64,000 bases of DNA, from assembly GCA_041397775.1 (NCBI GenBank), contig JAWKWB010000007.1, positions 270,878 to 334,877 of the forward strand. The letters are read 5' to 3'. Both the position numbers and the translations under genes were made by a program. Position 1 is the first letter of the stretch; every line of letters starts with the position of its first letter. The notes under the pieces were generated by a model. It did no database searches and was not told the origin of the DNA. It saw nothing but the letters and a program-made list of their open reading frames with translations. Positions 26,168 through 34,120 of the stretch are shown here, in pieces. This stretch comes from Ga0077555 sp041397775. GTDB lineage: Bacteria > Pseudomonadota > Alphaproteobacteria > Rhizobiales > Hyphomicrobiaceae.

Positions 26168-27580
26168 TCAATGGCGCGTGGCGTGCACCATGCGCGCGCC
26201 ACCCGGTTGCGCCGCGCCACCCGGTTGCGCCGCGCCACCGGGCACAGCATCGAGCGCATCGATCAGCGTCATGATGCGCGGCAATGCGGTGTCGTCGCCG
26301 AACGACTGCGCCGCCGCCAGCAAGTCCCCGGTTCGCTCGCCCAATTCCGCTGCGACGAGGCCACTCATCTTGCTCCCCATGTCGTCCCACCGCATGGGAT
26401 TGCCCGGATGCCCCTTCGCCACCGGAATATCCGTCACGAGGGAGCGCCCATCGCGCGTGCGCACCTCGAGACGGGCGGCCGCGATGCCGACATCTGCTCC
26501 CGCTTCCGCCGAGATATGACGTGCGGTATCGACGGCGCCCGTATCCGCAGTCCAAGGATCGCGGAAATCGCCGGCCGACACGGTGTGGCCATGGAAACCG
26601 AGCGCGATGCAGTAGCGCAGGTCGAATTTCGCTGCCAGCGGCGTGCTGGGCGCGCCATCCGCCGCCCCCGTGACCTTCATGCACAGCGGCGACACCCTGA
26701 CCCGCGCATCCGCGATCTGCGCGGGCGACACGCCCATCTGGCGCGCGGCGTCGACGGCGGGATGCACGAGATGGCACGCCGCGTAGGGCTTGAAGCTGTT
26801 GGCCAGAATGCGCCAGTCGCCGAAATCGACGGACTTCATGGTGATGGAGCCGTCCTGGATGTAGGCCCGGTCGATGCCACCCGGCTCGAGCAGGGCTGCC
26901 GCGCCCGTGAAGCCGCGTTCTGCCAGTTGCGCCGAGAGCACGCCGTCCATGGCCGCCTTGCCGGCATGGAACGGCTTCGCCATCGTCCCGAACGACAGCG
27001 TCAATCCGCTGATCTGCGTGGCCGCCGCCGCCACCGCATGCTGCGCGCGCTCGGCATCGAGGCCGAGCAGCGCCGCGCATGCCGCCGCCGCCCCGATCCG
27101 GCCGAACGCCCCCGTCGAATGCAGGCCGCGCGCGGTCAAGCCTTCGCCCAGCCCCTCGCCCACGCGGCCGGCCACCTCGAAGCCCGTCACGAAGGCGCGC
27201 AGCATCTCCATCTCGCTGGCGCCACTCTGCTGGCCGAGAGCCAGCACGGCAGCCCACACGGGCGCACTCGTGTGCGTGACGGCGGGAATGTAGGTGTCGT
27301 CGAAGTCGAGGCAGTGGGCGAGCGTGCCGTTGGCCAGAGCCGCGAAAGGCGCCGCCGTTTGGCCACCGAAGATGACGCGCGCGTGCCCGTCCGCCTGCCA
27401 GCCCGCCACGACCTCGCGCACCGTGCGCCCGGCATCTTCCGTGCGCGCGCCGACGGCCACCGCCAGCCAGTCGGCAAGGCACAGCCGCGCCGCGTCGATC
27501 ACCGCCTCGGGCATCTGGCGATTGCGGGCGCCTGCGATGTAGGCGCCGATGCGCGCCGCGTTGCCGTCTGCTCGAGACAT
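26168..27580 (-). CDS. MmgE/PrpD family protein
   Basis: The product has about 470 residues of the MmgE/PrpD fold (2-methylcitrate dehydratase, aconitate decarboxylase and iminodisuccinate epimerase relatives). Landmarks are LADWLAVAVGA, NGTLAHCLDFDDTY (active-site His/Asp region), GLHSTGAFGRIGAAAA, KPFHAGKAAMDGVLSA and SFKPYAACHLVHPAVDAA. The C-terminus carries AQPGGA twice, from an 18-bp tandem repeat. ATG 27580 has GGAGAGGA four bases away; ATG 27598 overlaps the MFS stop (ATGA) and could add six residues. It is last in the acyl-CoA dehydrogenase / MFS / MmgE unit, probably degrading an imported organic acid. Confidence 0.9.
   Translation of the reverse strand: MSRADGNAARIGAYIAGARNRQMPEAVIDAARLCLADWLAVAVGARTEDAGRTVREVVAGWQADGHARVIFGGQTAAPFAALANGTLAHCLDFDDTYIPAVTHTSAPVWAAVLALGQQSGASEMEMLRAFVTGFEVAGRVGEGLGEGLTARGLHSTGAFGRIGAAAACAALLGLDAERAQHAVAAAATQISGLTLSFGTMAKPFHAGKAAMDGVLSAQLAERGFTGAAALLEPGGIDRAYIQDGSITMKSVDFGDWRILANSFKPYAACHLVHPAVDAARQMGVSPAQIADARVRVSPLCMKVTGAADGAPSTPLAAKFDLRYCIALGFHGHTVSAGDFRDPWTADTGAVDTARHISAEAGADVGIAAARLEVRTRDGRSLVTDIPVAKGHPGNPMRWDDMGSKMSGLVAAELGERTGDLLAAAQSFGDDTALPRIMTLIDALDAVPGGAAQPGGAAQPGGARMVHATRH
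26196..26245. repeat. 18-bp tandem repeat inside the MmgE gene
   Basis: GCGCCACCCGGTTGCGCC occurs at 26196-26213 and 26214-26231, then a partial third copy. It keeps frame and encodes the C-terminal AQPGGA AQPGGA of the MmgE/PrpD protein, so copy number could vary by slippage. Confidence 0.85.
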
Positions 27581-27594
27581 GGGTTCCTCTCCGA

Positions 27595-28842
27595 TCATGC
27601 CGTCGCGGGGATGCCGCGCCGGCTGCTGCGACCGCGCGTCAGCAGGCCCGCGAGAATGATGAAATTGACGAGATTGGCGACGAGCCCGGTTCCGAAGGCA
27701 GGGGCATAGGAGCCGAACTGATCGTAGATGATGCCGGCGCTCCAGCCGCCTGCGGCCATGCCCGTCGTCCCTGTCAGCAGCAGGATCGGCATGCGCCAGC
27801 TCGCGTCGTGCGCCGGAAAGAACTGCCGCGCCGTGACGATGTAGGCCGGGATCAGGCCACTGAAGCCGAGCCCGAACGCAGCGGAGACGAAGAACAGGCC
27901 GGCTTCGTCCTGCGTGACGAGGAATGCCAGAATCGCGGCCGCCTGCGCCGCCGAGCACACGACAAGTGTTGCAAGCCCGCCGATACGGTCCGAGAGCCAG
28001 CCCCAGAACTGCCGGCTGAAAAAGGCGCAGCTCAGCAGGACTGAAAGCATCACCGCGCCGCGTGACGCGGCAATCCCTAGGTCCCCGCACAACGCGATCA
28101 GGTGCGCCTGCGGCATCGCCATGGGGATGCAGCACAGGAACGAGGCGAACGCGAGCAGGCCGAACGCCACCTCCTTGGGCAGTCCCAGAACCTCGTCCGA
28201 TGCGGCGGCAGCGCGCGCGCTGGCCGTCGGTTCGGGCAACTTCGGAGGCAGCTTCAGGAAGATGGCGGCGAGCGGCAGCACCAGAGCTGCGATGATGAAG
28301 CCGAAGCCCAGCATGGTCTGGCGCCACCCGTAGTAGGCGATGGCCCGCTCGAACAGCGGCGGCCAGAAGGCACCGGCCAGGTATTGCCCGCTCGCGATCA
28401 ACGCCACGGCCGTGCCGCGCCGCCTTTCGAACCAGCGCGTCACGTAGATGTAGAGGGGAGCATTGATGCCGGCGTTGCCCAGCAGGCCGACGAAAAGGCC
28501 ATGCCCCACGAGCAACTGCATCGCATCGCCCTGCGAGGAGATCGCAAGGCCGAGGCAGACCATCGTGGCACCGGCCATTACGGTCCAGCGCACGCCGTAG
28601 CGGTCGGCGAGCCAGCCCATGACGAGCCCGCCGACGCCGGTTCCGAACCAGGCCAGCGCATAGGCGCCCGAAGGGATGGAGCGCTGCCCGCCAAGGTCCG
28701 CCGCGATATGCTTGAGGCCGACGTTCGTGATATGCGGCGAACCGAACGACACGGCGAGAATGAAAAGCGAGGCGACGGCGATTGACCACGCCTCGCGGCT
28801 GTCGATGCGTGGATCCATCGCCGGTCCCCCGATTGTCGTCAT
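27595..28842 (-). CDS. MFS transporter
   Basis: The product has 415 residues with about 12 hydrophobic segments. The inter-helix 2-3 loop GWLADRYGVRWTVMAG is the major facilitator signature, and its counterpart GWLSDRIGGLATLV lies in the second half. The fold and the spacing to a carboxylate-processing MmgE/PrpD enzyme suggest uptake of an organic acid, as in oxalate/formate-type or tricarboxylate-related members, but the substrate is unread. MTTIGGP at 28842 and MDPRID at 28818 are both feasible starts. The stop overlaps an alternative start of MmgE, and the acyl-CoA dehydrogenase gene ends 35 bp upstream, so the three form one operon. Confidence 0.9.
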   Translation of the reverse strand: MTTIGGPAMDPRIDSREAWSIAVASLFILAVSFGSPHITNVGLKHIAADLGGQRSIPSGAYALAWFGTGVGGLVMGWLADRYGVRWTVMAGATMVCLGLAISSQGDAMQLLVGHGLFVGLLGNAGINAPLYIYVTRWFERRRGTAVALIASGQYLAGAFWPPLFERAIAYYGWRQTMLGFGFIIAALVLPLAAIFLKLPPKLPEPTASARAAAASDEVLGLPKEVAFGLLAFASFLCCIPMAMPQAHLIALCGDLGIAASRGAVMLSVLLSCAFFSRQFWGWLSDRIGGLATLVVCSAAQAAAILAFLVTQDEAGLFFVSAAFGLGFSGLIPAYIVTARQFFPAHDASWRMPILLLTGTTGMAAGGWSAGIIYDQFGSYAPAFGTGLVANLVNFIILAGLLTRGRSSRRGIPATA

Positions 28843-28877
28843 GCGGACGCCGTTTCGCGCGCCGCGATGACCGCGTT

Positions 28878-30044
28878 TCAGTACGAGCGCGGCAGGCCGA
28901 GCGCCTTCTCGGCGATGAAGCAGAGCACGAGCTGCGGACTGACCGGCGCGATGCGGGCGATCATCACCTCACGCAGGTAGCGCTCGACGTGATACTCCTT
29001 CGCATAGCCGAAGCCGCCGTGCGTCATGACGGCCTGCTGGCACGCCTTGAAGCCTGCCTCGCCCGCCAGATACTTGGCCGCGTTGGCCTCGACGCCGCAG
29101 GACAGGCCGTTGTCGTAGCGCCAGGCCGCGTTCATCACCATGAGCTGGGCTGCCTCGAGCTCCATCCAGCATTCCGCCAGCGGGTGCTGGATCCCCTGGT
29201 TCTGGCCGATCGGGCGGCCGAACACCACGCGCTCCTTGGCGTATTCCGACGCCTTGGCGATGGCCGCGCGGCCGATGCCCACCGCCTCGGAGGAGATCAG
29301 GATGCGCTCGGGGTTGAGCCCGTGCAGGATGTACTCGAAGCCCTTGCCTTCCTCGCCGATGCGATCCTCGAAGGGAATTTCGAAGTTGTCGAAGAACACC
29401 TGGTTGGAGTCGACGGCTTTGCGGCCCATCTTCTCGATCTCGCGCACTTCCACCCGGCTGCGGTCGATGGTCGTGTAGAACAGGCTCAGCCCGTCCGTCT
29501 TCTTCTGCACCTGATCGGCCGGTGTCGTGCGCGCCAGCAGCAGCATTTTTTCGGCGACCTGCGCCGTCGAGATCCAAACCTTCTGCCCGTTGACCACGTA
29601 GCGGTCGTTGCGGCGCTCGGCGCGGGTCTGCAGCTTGGTGGTGTCGAGGCCCGTATTGGGCTCCGTCACCGCGAAGCACGAGCGCTCCTTGCCCTCGACG
29701 AGAGGGGGCAGCATCCGCTTCTTCTGCTCCTCGGTCCCGAACACGACCACCGGATTGAGCCCGAAGATGTTCATGTGAATGGCGGAGGCCGCCTGCAGCG
29801 CACCGCCCGACTGGGCGATGGTCTGCATCATTACCGCCGCCTCGGAGATGCCGAGCCCCGAACCGCCGTAGGCTTCGGGGATGCAGATGCCGAGCCAGCC
29901 GCCCTTGGCGAGTGCCTGATGCAACTCGGTGGGGAAGCCGCCCTTCTTGTCCTTCTCCAGCCAGTAGTCGTCGCCAAAATCCGAGCAGATCGTCGCAATC
30001 GCCTCGCGGACCTGCTCCTGCACTGGCGTGTAGTTGAAATCCAT
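28878..30044 (-). CDS. acyl-CoA dehydrogenase
   Basis: The product has 388 residues of the FAD-dependent acyl-CoA dehydrogenase family, which introduces a trans-2,3 double bond into acyl-CoA and hands electrons to ETF. Motifs are CFAVTEPNTGLDTTKLQT (about 123-140, FAD/substrate), VVNGQKVWISTA (150-161) and HPLAECWMELEAAQLMV with THGGFGYAKEYHVERYLREV near the end. The usual C-terminal catalytic I-x-E-G-T is replaced by RIAPVS, so the base may be E247 in the NPERILISSE segment, as in long-chain/isovaleryl enzymes; this is inference. GGAGACGGGG precedes ATG 30044. First gene of the unit with the MFS transporter and MmgE. Confidence 0.93.
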   Translation of the reverse strand: MDFNYTPVQEQVREAIATICSDFGDDYWLEKDKKGGFPTELHQALAKGGWLGICIPEAYGGSGLGISEAAVMMQTIAQSGGALQAASAIHMNIFGLNPVVVFGTEEQKKRMLPPLVEGKERSCFAVTEPNTGLDTTKLQTRAERRNDRYVVNGQKVWISTAQVAEKMLLLARTTPADQVQKKTDGLSLFYTTIDRSRVEVREIEKMGRKAVDSNQVFFDNFEIPFEDRIGEEGKGFEYILHGLNPERILISSEAVGIGRAAIAKASEYAKERVVFGRPIGQNQGIQHPLAECWMELEAAQLMVMNAAWRYDNGLSCGVEANAAKYLAGEAGFKACQQAVMTHGGFGYAKEYHVERYLREVMIARIAPVSPQLVLCFIAEKALGLPRSY

Positions 30045-30176
30045 CCCCGTCTCCCGTGGCGAGGCGGCCCACGACAGGCCTGTGCCTCCATTGAACTTTG
30101 GTGGAAGGCAGGATGCTTCGAAAACTGGCAGGCCTGCAAGCGGGTTGCGCGTGTCGAAGGCAAATGGGGCACAAAT
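30045..30176. other. promoter region of the acyl-CoA dehydrogenase operon
   Basis: 132 bp between the acyl-CoA dehydrogenase start and the terminator-like hairpin. It is the likely promoter location, but I did not resolve individual boxes. Confidence 0.4.
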
Positions 30177-30213
30177 AAAAAGGCGCTCGACCCCGGGGGA
30201 AGGTCGAGCGCCT
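30177..30213 (-). terminator. strong intrinsic terminator
   Basis: An 11-bp stem (AGGCGCTCGAC with GTCGAGCGCCT) and then TTTTTATTT on the minus strand. It ends either the lolA transcript or a separate small RNA. Confidence 0.9.
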
Positions 30214-30262
30214 GGCGCATATAGCGCAAGGTGCCGGGAGGGAACCGGCACCGCCAGCGGCA
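30177..30262 (-). ncRNA. candidate small RNA or structured lolA 3' region
   Basis: On the minus strand a stem GGTGCCGG/CCGGCACC (30252-30245 and 30237-30230) exposes the loop TTCCCTC, an anti-Shine-Dalgarno-like motif as in rhizobial alpha-r sRNAs. It is followed at once by the strong terminator at 30213-30177. A promoter of its own was not recognized, so it may be processed from the lolA 3' UTR (about 230 nt downstream of the stop) or be only a terminator complex. Confidence 0.4.
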
Positions 30263-30442
30263 TCATCGGCTAGACGGGGGAGACTTGACCGATTTCGCGA
30301 TGCCGCTCGCTATGAGCACAAGATAAGTCGGCTTTTCGCGCCTTCAAGATGCTTATGCCACTTTCACGTTTTCTTTACCGATTATTGCAGTCCGTCCATG
30401 TTGGGGGCATCGGCGCACCGTCGCGATGCCGGCCCTGGCCCG
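30263..30442. other. spacer downstream of lolA
   Basis: 180 bp with no supported gene or clear signal. It would have to contain the promoter if the candidate RNA is transcribed independently. Confidence 0.4.
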
Positions 30443-31195
30443 TTACTGGAACTTCTTGAGCACCGGGCTGGTGATCTTGAAAAGGCCGGCGTCGATCGTC
30501 TCGGACTTCTCGATCTCCGACAGCTCCACGCGCGTGTCGAGGCCCTGGGCATCGGTCGTCACCCATTCCTTGAGCTCGAGCGCGGGGGCCTTGGAGAAAA
30601 ACAAGCGGATGCGACCGGGCGCGTCGGGGCTCTTGTCCTGAAGGCTGACGACGATCAGGTCCTCGGCCTCCTGCACTTCGAGGATATTGGCATCCCGGAT
30701 CAGGTCGACGTCACTGCGCAAAAGCAGCCGGAAGGGGGTCTGCTCGAGCGGGATGCGGTCGTCCGTATTGATGTCGAGATCCTGGATCGCCAGTTGCTTG
30801 CCGTCCGAAACGATGAGTTGCTTGCTCGGCGGTGAATACTCGAACCGCAGCCGCCCCGGGCGCTTCACGTAGAACTTGCCCCTGAGCCGCTTCTTTTCGG
30901 CATTGGTCTGGAGGAAGCGGCCCTTCATGTCCGTGAAGCCATTGAAATACTCGCTGATCTTCTTCAGGGCAGCGGTCTGGTTGGCTTCCAGGGTGATCCC
31001 GGCCACCGGCCCGGTCCCCGCATCCGTTTGTGTCTTGGCCTGCCATTGGCCGCCCACCGGGCTCTGCTGCCCGGCCTTGCCGGCCTCGGCCAGCGCCGTG
31101 GTCGTCGTCGCGCCCGCAACGATCAGCGCGAACGTCATGGCAGTGATTGCCGGACGCGCGCGACCAAGCAGCTTCGTCAAATTGCCTGCGGACAT
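30443..31195 (-). CDS. lolA: outer-membrane lipoprotein carrier protein LolA
   Basis: The product has 250 residues with a signal peptide (about 1-36, ALA|EA). The mature part has the LolA fold hallmarks LKKISEYFNGFTDMKGRFLQ, RLRGKFYVKRPGRLRFEYSPPSKQLIVSDGKQLAIQDLD and the later strand LRIRLFFSKAPALELKEW-type region. LolA ferries lipoproteins across the periplasm from LolCDE to LolB or its equivalent. It lies directly downstream of ftsK, the standard alphaproteobacterial position. ATG 31195 follows AAGGGAAGGCG. Alphaproteobacteria lack a clear LolB, so delivery at the outer membrane is not explained here. Confidence 0.9.
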   Translation of the reverse strand: MSAGNLTKLLGRARPAITAMTFALIVAGATTTTALAEAGKAGQQSPVGGQWQAKTQTDAGTGPVAGITLEANQTAALKKISEYFNGFTDMKGRFLQTNAEKKRLRGKFYVKRPGRLRFEYSPPSKQLIVSDGKQLAIQDLDINTDDRIPLEQTPFRLLLRSDVDLIRDANILEVQEAEDLIVVSLQDKSPDAPGRIRLFFSKAPALELKEWVTTDAQGLDTRVELSEIEKSETIDAGLFKITSPVLKKFQ

Positions 31196-31387
31196 CGTTG
31201 TCGCCTTCCCTCCACCCGCCGCGCGCAGCCGCGCATTCAAGCGATTCGCCCGAAGAATAGGACGAGATCTGGGCGAAAGCATTGGCGATGCGTCGATTGC
31301 GGCCACGTATGCAAGGTTTCTTTGATCGCCTGGGGATCGAGTAGCCTCCAAGAGCCCGCTCGTCGCGCCGTCTCGAGACGCCGCACG

Positions 31388-34105
31388 TCAGTCGATGTCG
31401 CTGGCGTCCGGCTCGCCCAGCAGCACCCGGCGCCGCCCTACACCGTCGGCGGTGCTGACGATGCCGTCGGCCTCCATGCGCTCGATCAGCCCTGCTGCCC
31501 TGTTGAAACCGATGCTCAGCCGCCGCTGCAGGAGGCTGATCGAGGCCTTCCGGTCGCGGTGCACCAGCGCTACGGCGCGATCGTAGAGATCGTCTTCCTC
31601 GCTTTGGCGCTGGGCGTGGGTATCGGCCCGCCCGCCTGCCAGGCTGGGTTTCAGGTCGATCTCGGGCTCCCGCATGAGCGCCGGCACGTAGTGCGGTTCG
31701 CCGGAGCGGCGCAGCACGTCGGCCACTTCGGCCGCTTCCTCGTCGCTGACCAATGGCCCATGGACGCGGATGGTGCCGCCCACCGTGCCGGAGGCGTACA
31801 GCATGTCGCCGCGGCCCAGCAGTTGCTCGGCGCCCTGCTCGCCGAGGATGGTGCGGCTGTCGATCTTGGACGCCACCTTGAAGGCGATCCGCGTCGGCAG
31901 GTTGGCCTTGATGGTGCCCGTCACGACGTCGACGCTCGGCCGCTGGGTGGCCATCACGAGGTGGATGCCGGCCGCGCGCGCCATCTGCGCCAGCCGCTGC
32001 ACGGCGCCCTCGATCTCGTCCTTGGCCGTGGCCATGAGATCGGCCATCTCGTCCACGACGATCACGATATAGGGCATCGGCTCCAGGTCGAGCTGCTCTT
32101 GCTCGTAGAGCGGCGCCCCCGTGCGCTCGTCGTACCCCGTCTGCACCGTGCGGCCCATCATCTCGCCGCGCTTGCGGGCGTTGCGGATGCGGTTGTTGAA
32201 CAGCTCGATGTTGCGCACGCCCAGCTTGGCCATGCGCTTGTAGCGCTCCTCCATCTCCATCACCGCCCAGCCGAGCGCGCGCGCAGCCTGGTTGGGGTCG
32301 GTGACGACGGGCGCCAGCAGATGCGGAATGTCGTTGTAGATCGACAGCTCCAGCATCTTCGGGTCGATCAGCAGCAGCCGGCACTCCTCCGGCGACATCC
32401 GGAACAGCAGCGACAGGATCATGGCGTTGACCGACACCGACTTGCCCGAGCCGGTGGTGCCCGCGATCAGGGCATGCGGCATGCGGGCGAGATCGGCGAT
32501 CACCGGATCGCCATTGATGCTCTTGCCCAGAACGATGGGAAGCTGCGCATCGCTGTTGCGCCACGCCTCCGACTCCAGCAGTTCGCGCAGCATGACCGTT
32601 TCGCGCTTCACGTTGGGAAGCTCGATGCCGATGAGATTGCGGCCCGGCAACGGCGCCACGCGCGCCGATACGGCGCACATCGAGCGTGCGATGTCGTCGG
32701 ACAAGGCCACGATGCGCGATGCCTTGGTGCCGCGCGCCGGCTCCAGCTCGAACAGCGTCACCACGGGTCCGGGCCGTACGGCCTTCACCTCGCCCTGGAT
32801 GCTGTAGTCGCGCAGGACCTCCTCGAGCAGCCGCGCGGTGCCGCGCAGAACGGGCTGCGACAGCTCGGGTCCCCCGCGATGCGGCGTGGCGGGCTTGAGC
32901 AGGTTCAGCGACGGCCTCTGGTAGCCGGTGGCCTTCGCCCGCTGCGGCATCAGCGTGCCCAGTCTCGAGCCGACCTTGGCGACGATCCCGGACTGCTGCG
33001 TTTCGGGCTCCGCGCGACGGGGCGCAAACCGCGCCGCCATCATCTCGCTACCCTCGTCGGAACCGTCCTCCGCCTCCACGCGCGGCGCGGCCGGCGCAGC
33101 CGTGGGTGCGGGGACATGCGTTGGCGCGACGGGGCGTCGGGCGATTGGCGGCTGCGGCTGGAACACCTGCTGCTGCTGCGGCTGCTGCGGTTGGAAGGTC
33201 TGTTGCTGCGGTGGTGGCTGGTAGTGCGGCATCGGCTCGTCATCGAGCTCGGGCACGTCCGAGCCGAGCGGACGCGGCCGATGCGACCACGGAATGTTGT
33301 GCGCCATTGCTGCCTGGGCATGCATGGGCATGTAGGGGCCAGGCGCCGGATGGGGCTGCGCGGCCTGCTCGTAGGCGGCCTGCCCATAGGACTCGGGCGC
33401 GGGCTCCTTTCGCCGCGAGAGTACGGTGAACGGGCTCAATGCGGCGCGCCAACGGCGCCCGGGCGAGACTTCGACATAGCCGCCAGCGCCGGCGGAGGCG
33501 TTGGCGTCGCGCTGCCAGAGCCGCGCCCAGTCCCTCTGCGACAGGCCGAGACCGATCGAAAGCAGGCTCATGCCGCCGACGAACATGACGAGGCCCGCGA
33601 CGACGCCCGCACGAGCAGGGTTCACGGTCGAGAGCAGCCCGACGAGAAGGGCATAAACGGCGTCGCCGACCATGCCTCCCATGCCGTGGTTCAGCGGCCA
33701 GCGTTGCGGCGTCGGCACGGCCGAGAAGGCGCCGGCGAGCACGATGATGGCGATCGGAAAGATCCAGGCGCGCAGCCGCAGGCCGGGAATGCGGCCGGTC
33801 CGGTAGAGCTGGTAGGCGCTGAACGCCGGCCACAGGAAGATGAAGACGGCGACGAAGCCCAGCGTCTGGATCAGAAGGTCGGAGGCGATGGCGCCGAGCG
33901 GCCCCAGCAGGTTGTGCGTCGTGCCGCTCGTCGAATGTGTCAGGCTCGGGTCGTTTGCCGACCAGGAGAGAAGGCACAGCCATCCCACGACGGCAGCGCC
34001 CCCCAGCACCAGGCCGGTGACCTTCAGGAGCCCACTGACCAGCTGTTCTTCCAACTCGTTGGGAAGCAGCGGCCGCGGCTCGACGCGAGCTTGACCAAGG
34101 GACAT
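31388..34105 (-). CDS. ftsK: DNA translocase FtsK
   Basis: The product has 905 residues. Four or so N-terminal transmembrane helices (about 25-190) anchor it at the septum. A Pro/Gln-rich linker (about 230-400, with PPPQQQTFQPQQPQQQQ) joins them to the RecA-like motor, whose Walker A GTTGSGKS lies near residue 549 and Walker B IVIVVDEMADLM near 670. The C-terminal gamma winged helix (about 835-900, LLQRRLSIGFNRAAGLIERM) reads KOPS DNA sequences. FtsK pumps chromosome termini apart and activates XerCD at dif. Start ATG 34105; the aminotransferase gene ends 15 bp upstream, so it is cotranscribed. Confidence 0.97.
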   Translation of the reverse strand: MSLGQARVEPRPLLPNELEEQLVSGLLKVTGLVLGGAAVVGWLCLLSWSANDPSLTHSTSGTTHNLLGPLGAIASDLLIQTLGFVAVFIFLWPAFSAYQLYRTGRIPGLRLRAWIFPIAIIVLAGAFSAVPTPQRWPLNHGMGGMVGDAVYALLVGLLSTVNPARAGVVAGLVMFVGGMSLLSIGLGLSQRDWARLWQRDANASAGAGGYVEVSPGRRWRAALSPFTVLSRRKEPAPESYGQAAYEQAAQPHPAPGPYMPMHAQAAMAHNIPWSHRPRPLGSDVPELDDEPMPHYQPPPQQQTFQPQQPQQQQVFQPQPPIARRPVAPTHVPAPTAAPAAPRVEAEDGSDEGSEMMAARFAPRRAEPETQQSGIVAKVGSRLGTLMPQRAKATGYQRPSLNLLKPATPHRGGPELSQPVLRGTARLLEEVLRDYSIQGEVKAVRPGPVVTLFELEPARGTKASRIVALSDDIARSMCAVSARVAPLPGRNLIGIELPNVKRETVMLRELLESEAWRNSDAQLPIVLGKSINGDPVIADLARMPHALIAGTTGSGKSVSVNAMILSLLFRMSPEECRLLLIDPKMLELSIYNDIPHLLAPVVTDPNQAARALGWAVMEMEERYKRMAKLGVRNIELFNNRIRNARKRGEMMGRTVQTGYDERTGAPLYEQEQLDLEPMPYIVIVVDEMADLMATAKDEIEGAVQRLAQMARAAGIHLVMATQRPSVDVVTGTIKANLPTRIAFKVASKIDSRTILGEQGAEQLLGRGDMLYASGTVGGTIRVHGPLVSDEEAAEVADVLRRSGEPHYVPALMREPEIDLKPSLAGGRADTHAQRQSEEDDLYDRAVALVHRDRKASISLLQRRLSIGFNRAAGLIERMEADGIVSTADGVGRRRVLLGEPDASDID

Positions 34106-34120
34106 ACCGACGCGACTGGG

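Noticed and set aside
26168..28789. An 873-codon open frame that would fuse MFS-region sequence to MmgE/PrpD
   Set aside because: Only the part from about 27580 downward has family likeness. The upstream half is an antisense/out-of-frame shadow of the MFS gene, which has its own complete frame.
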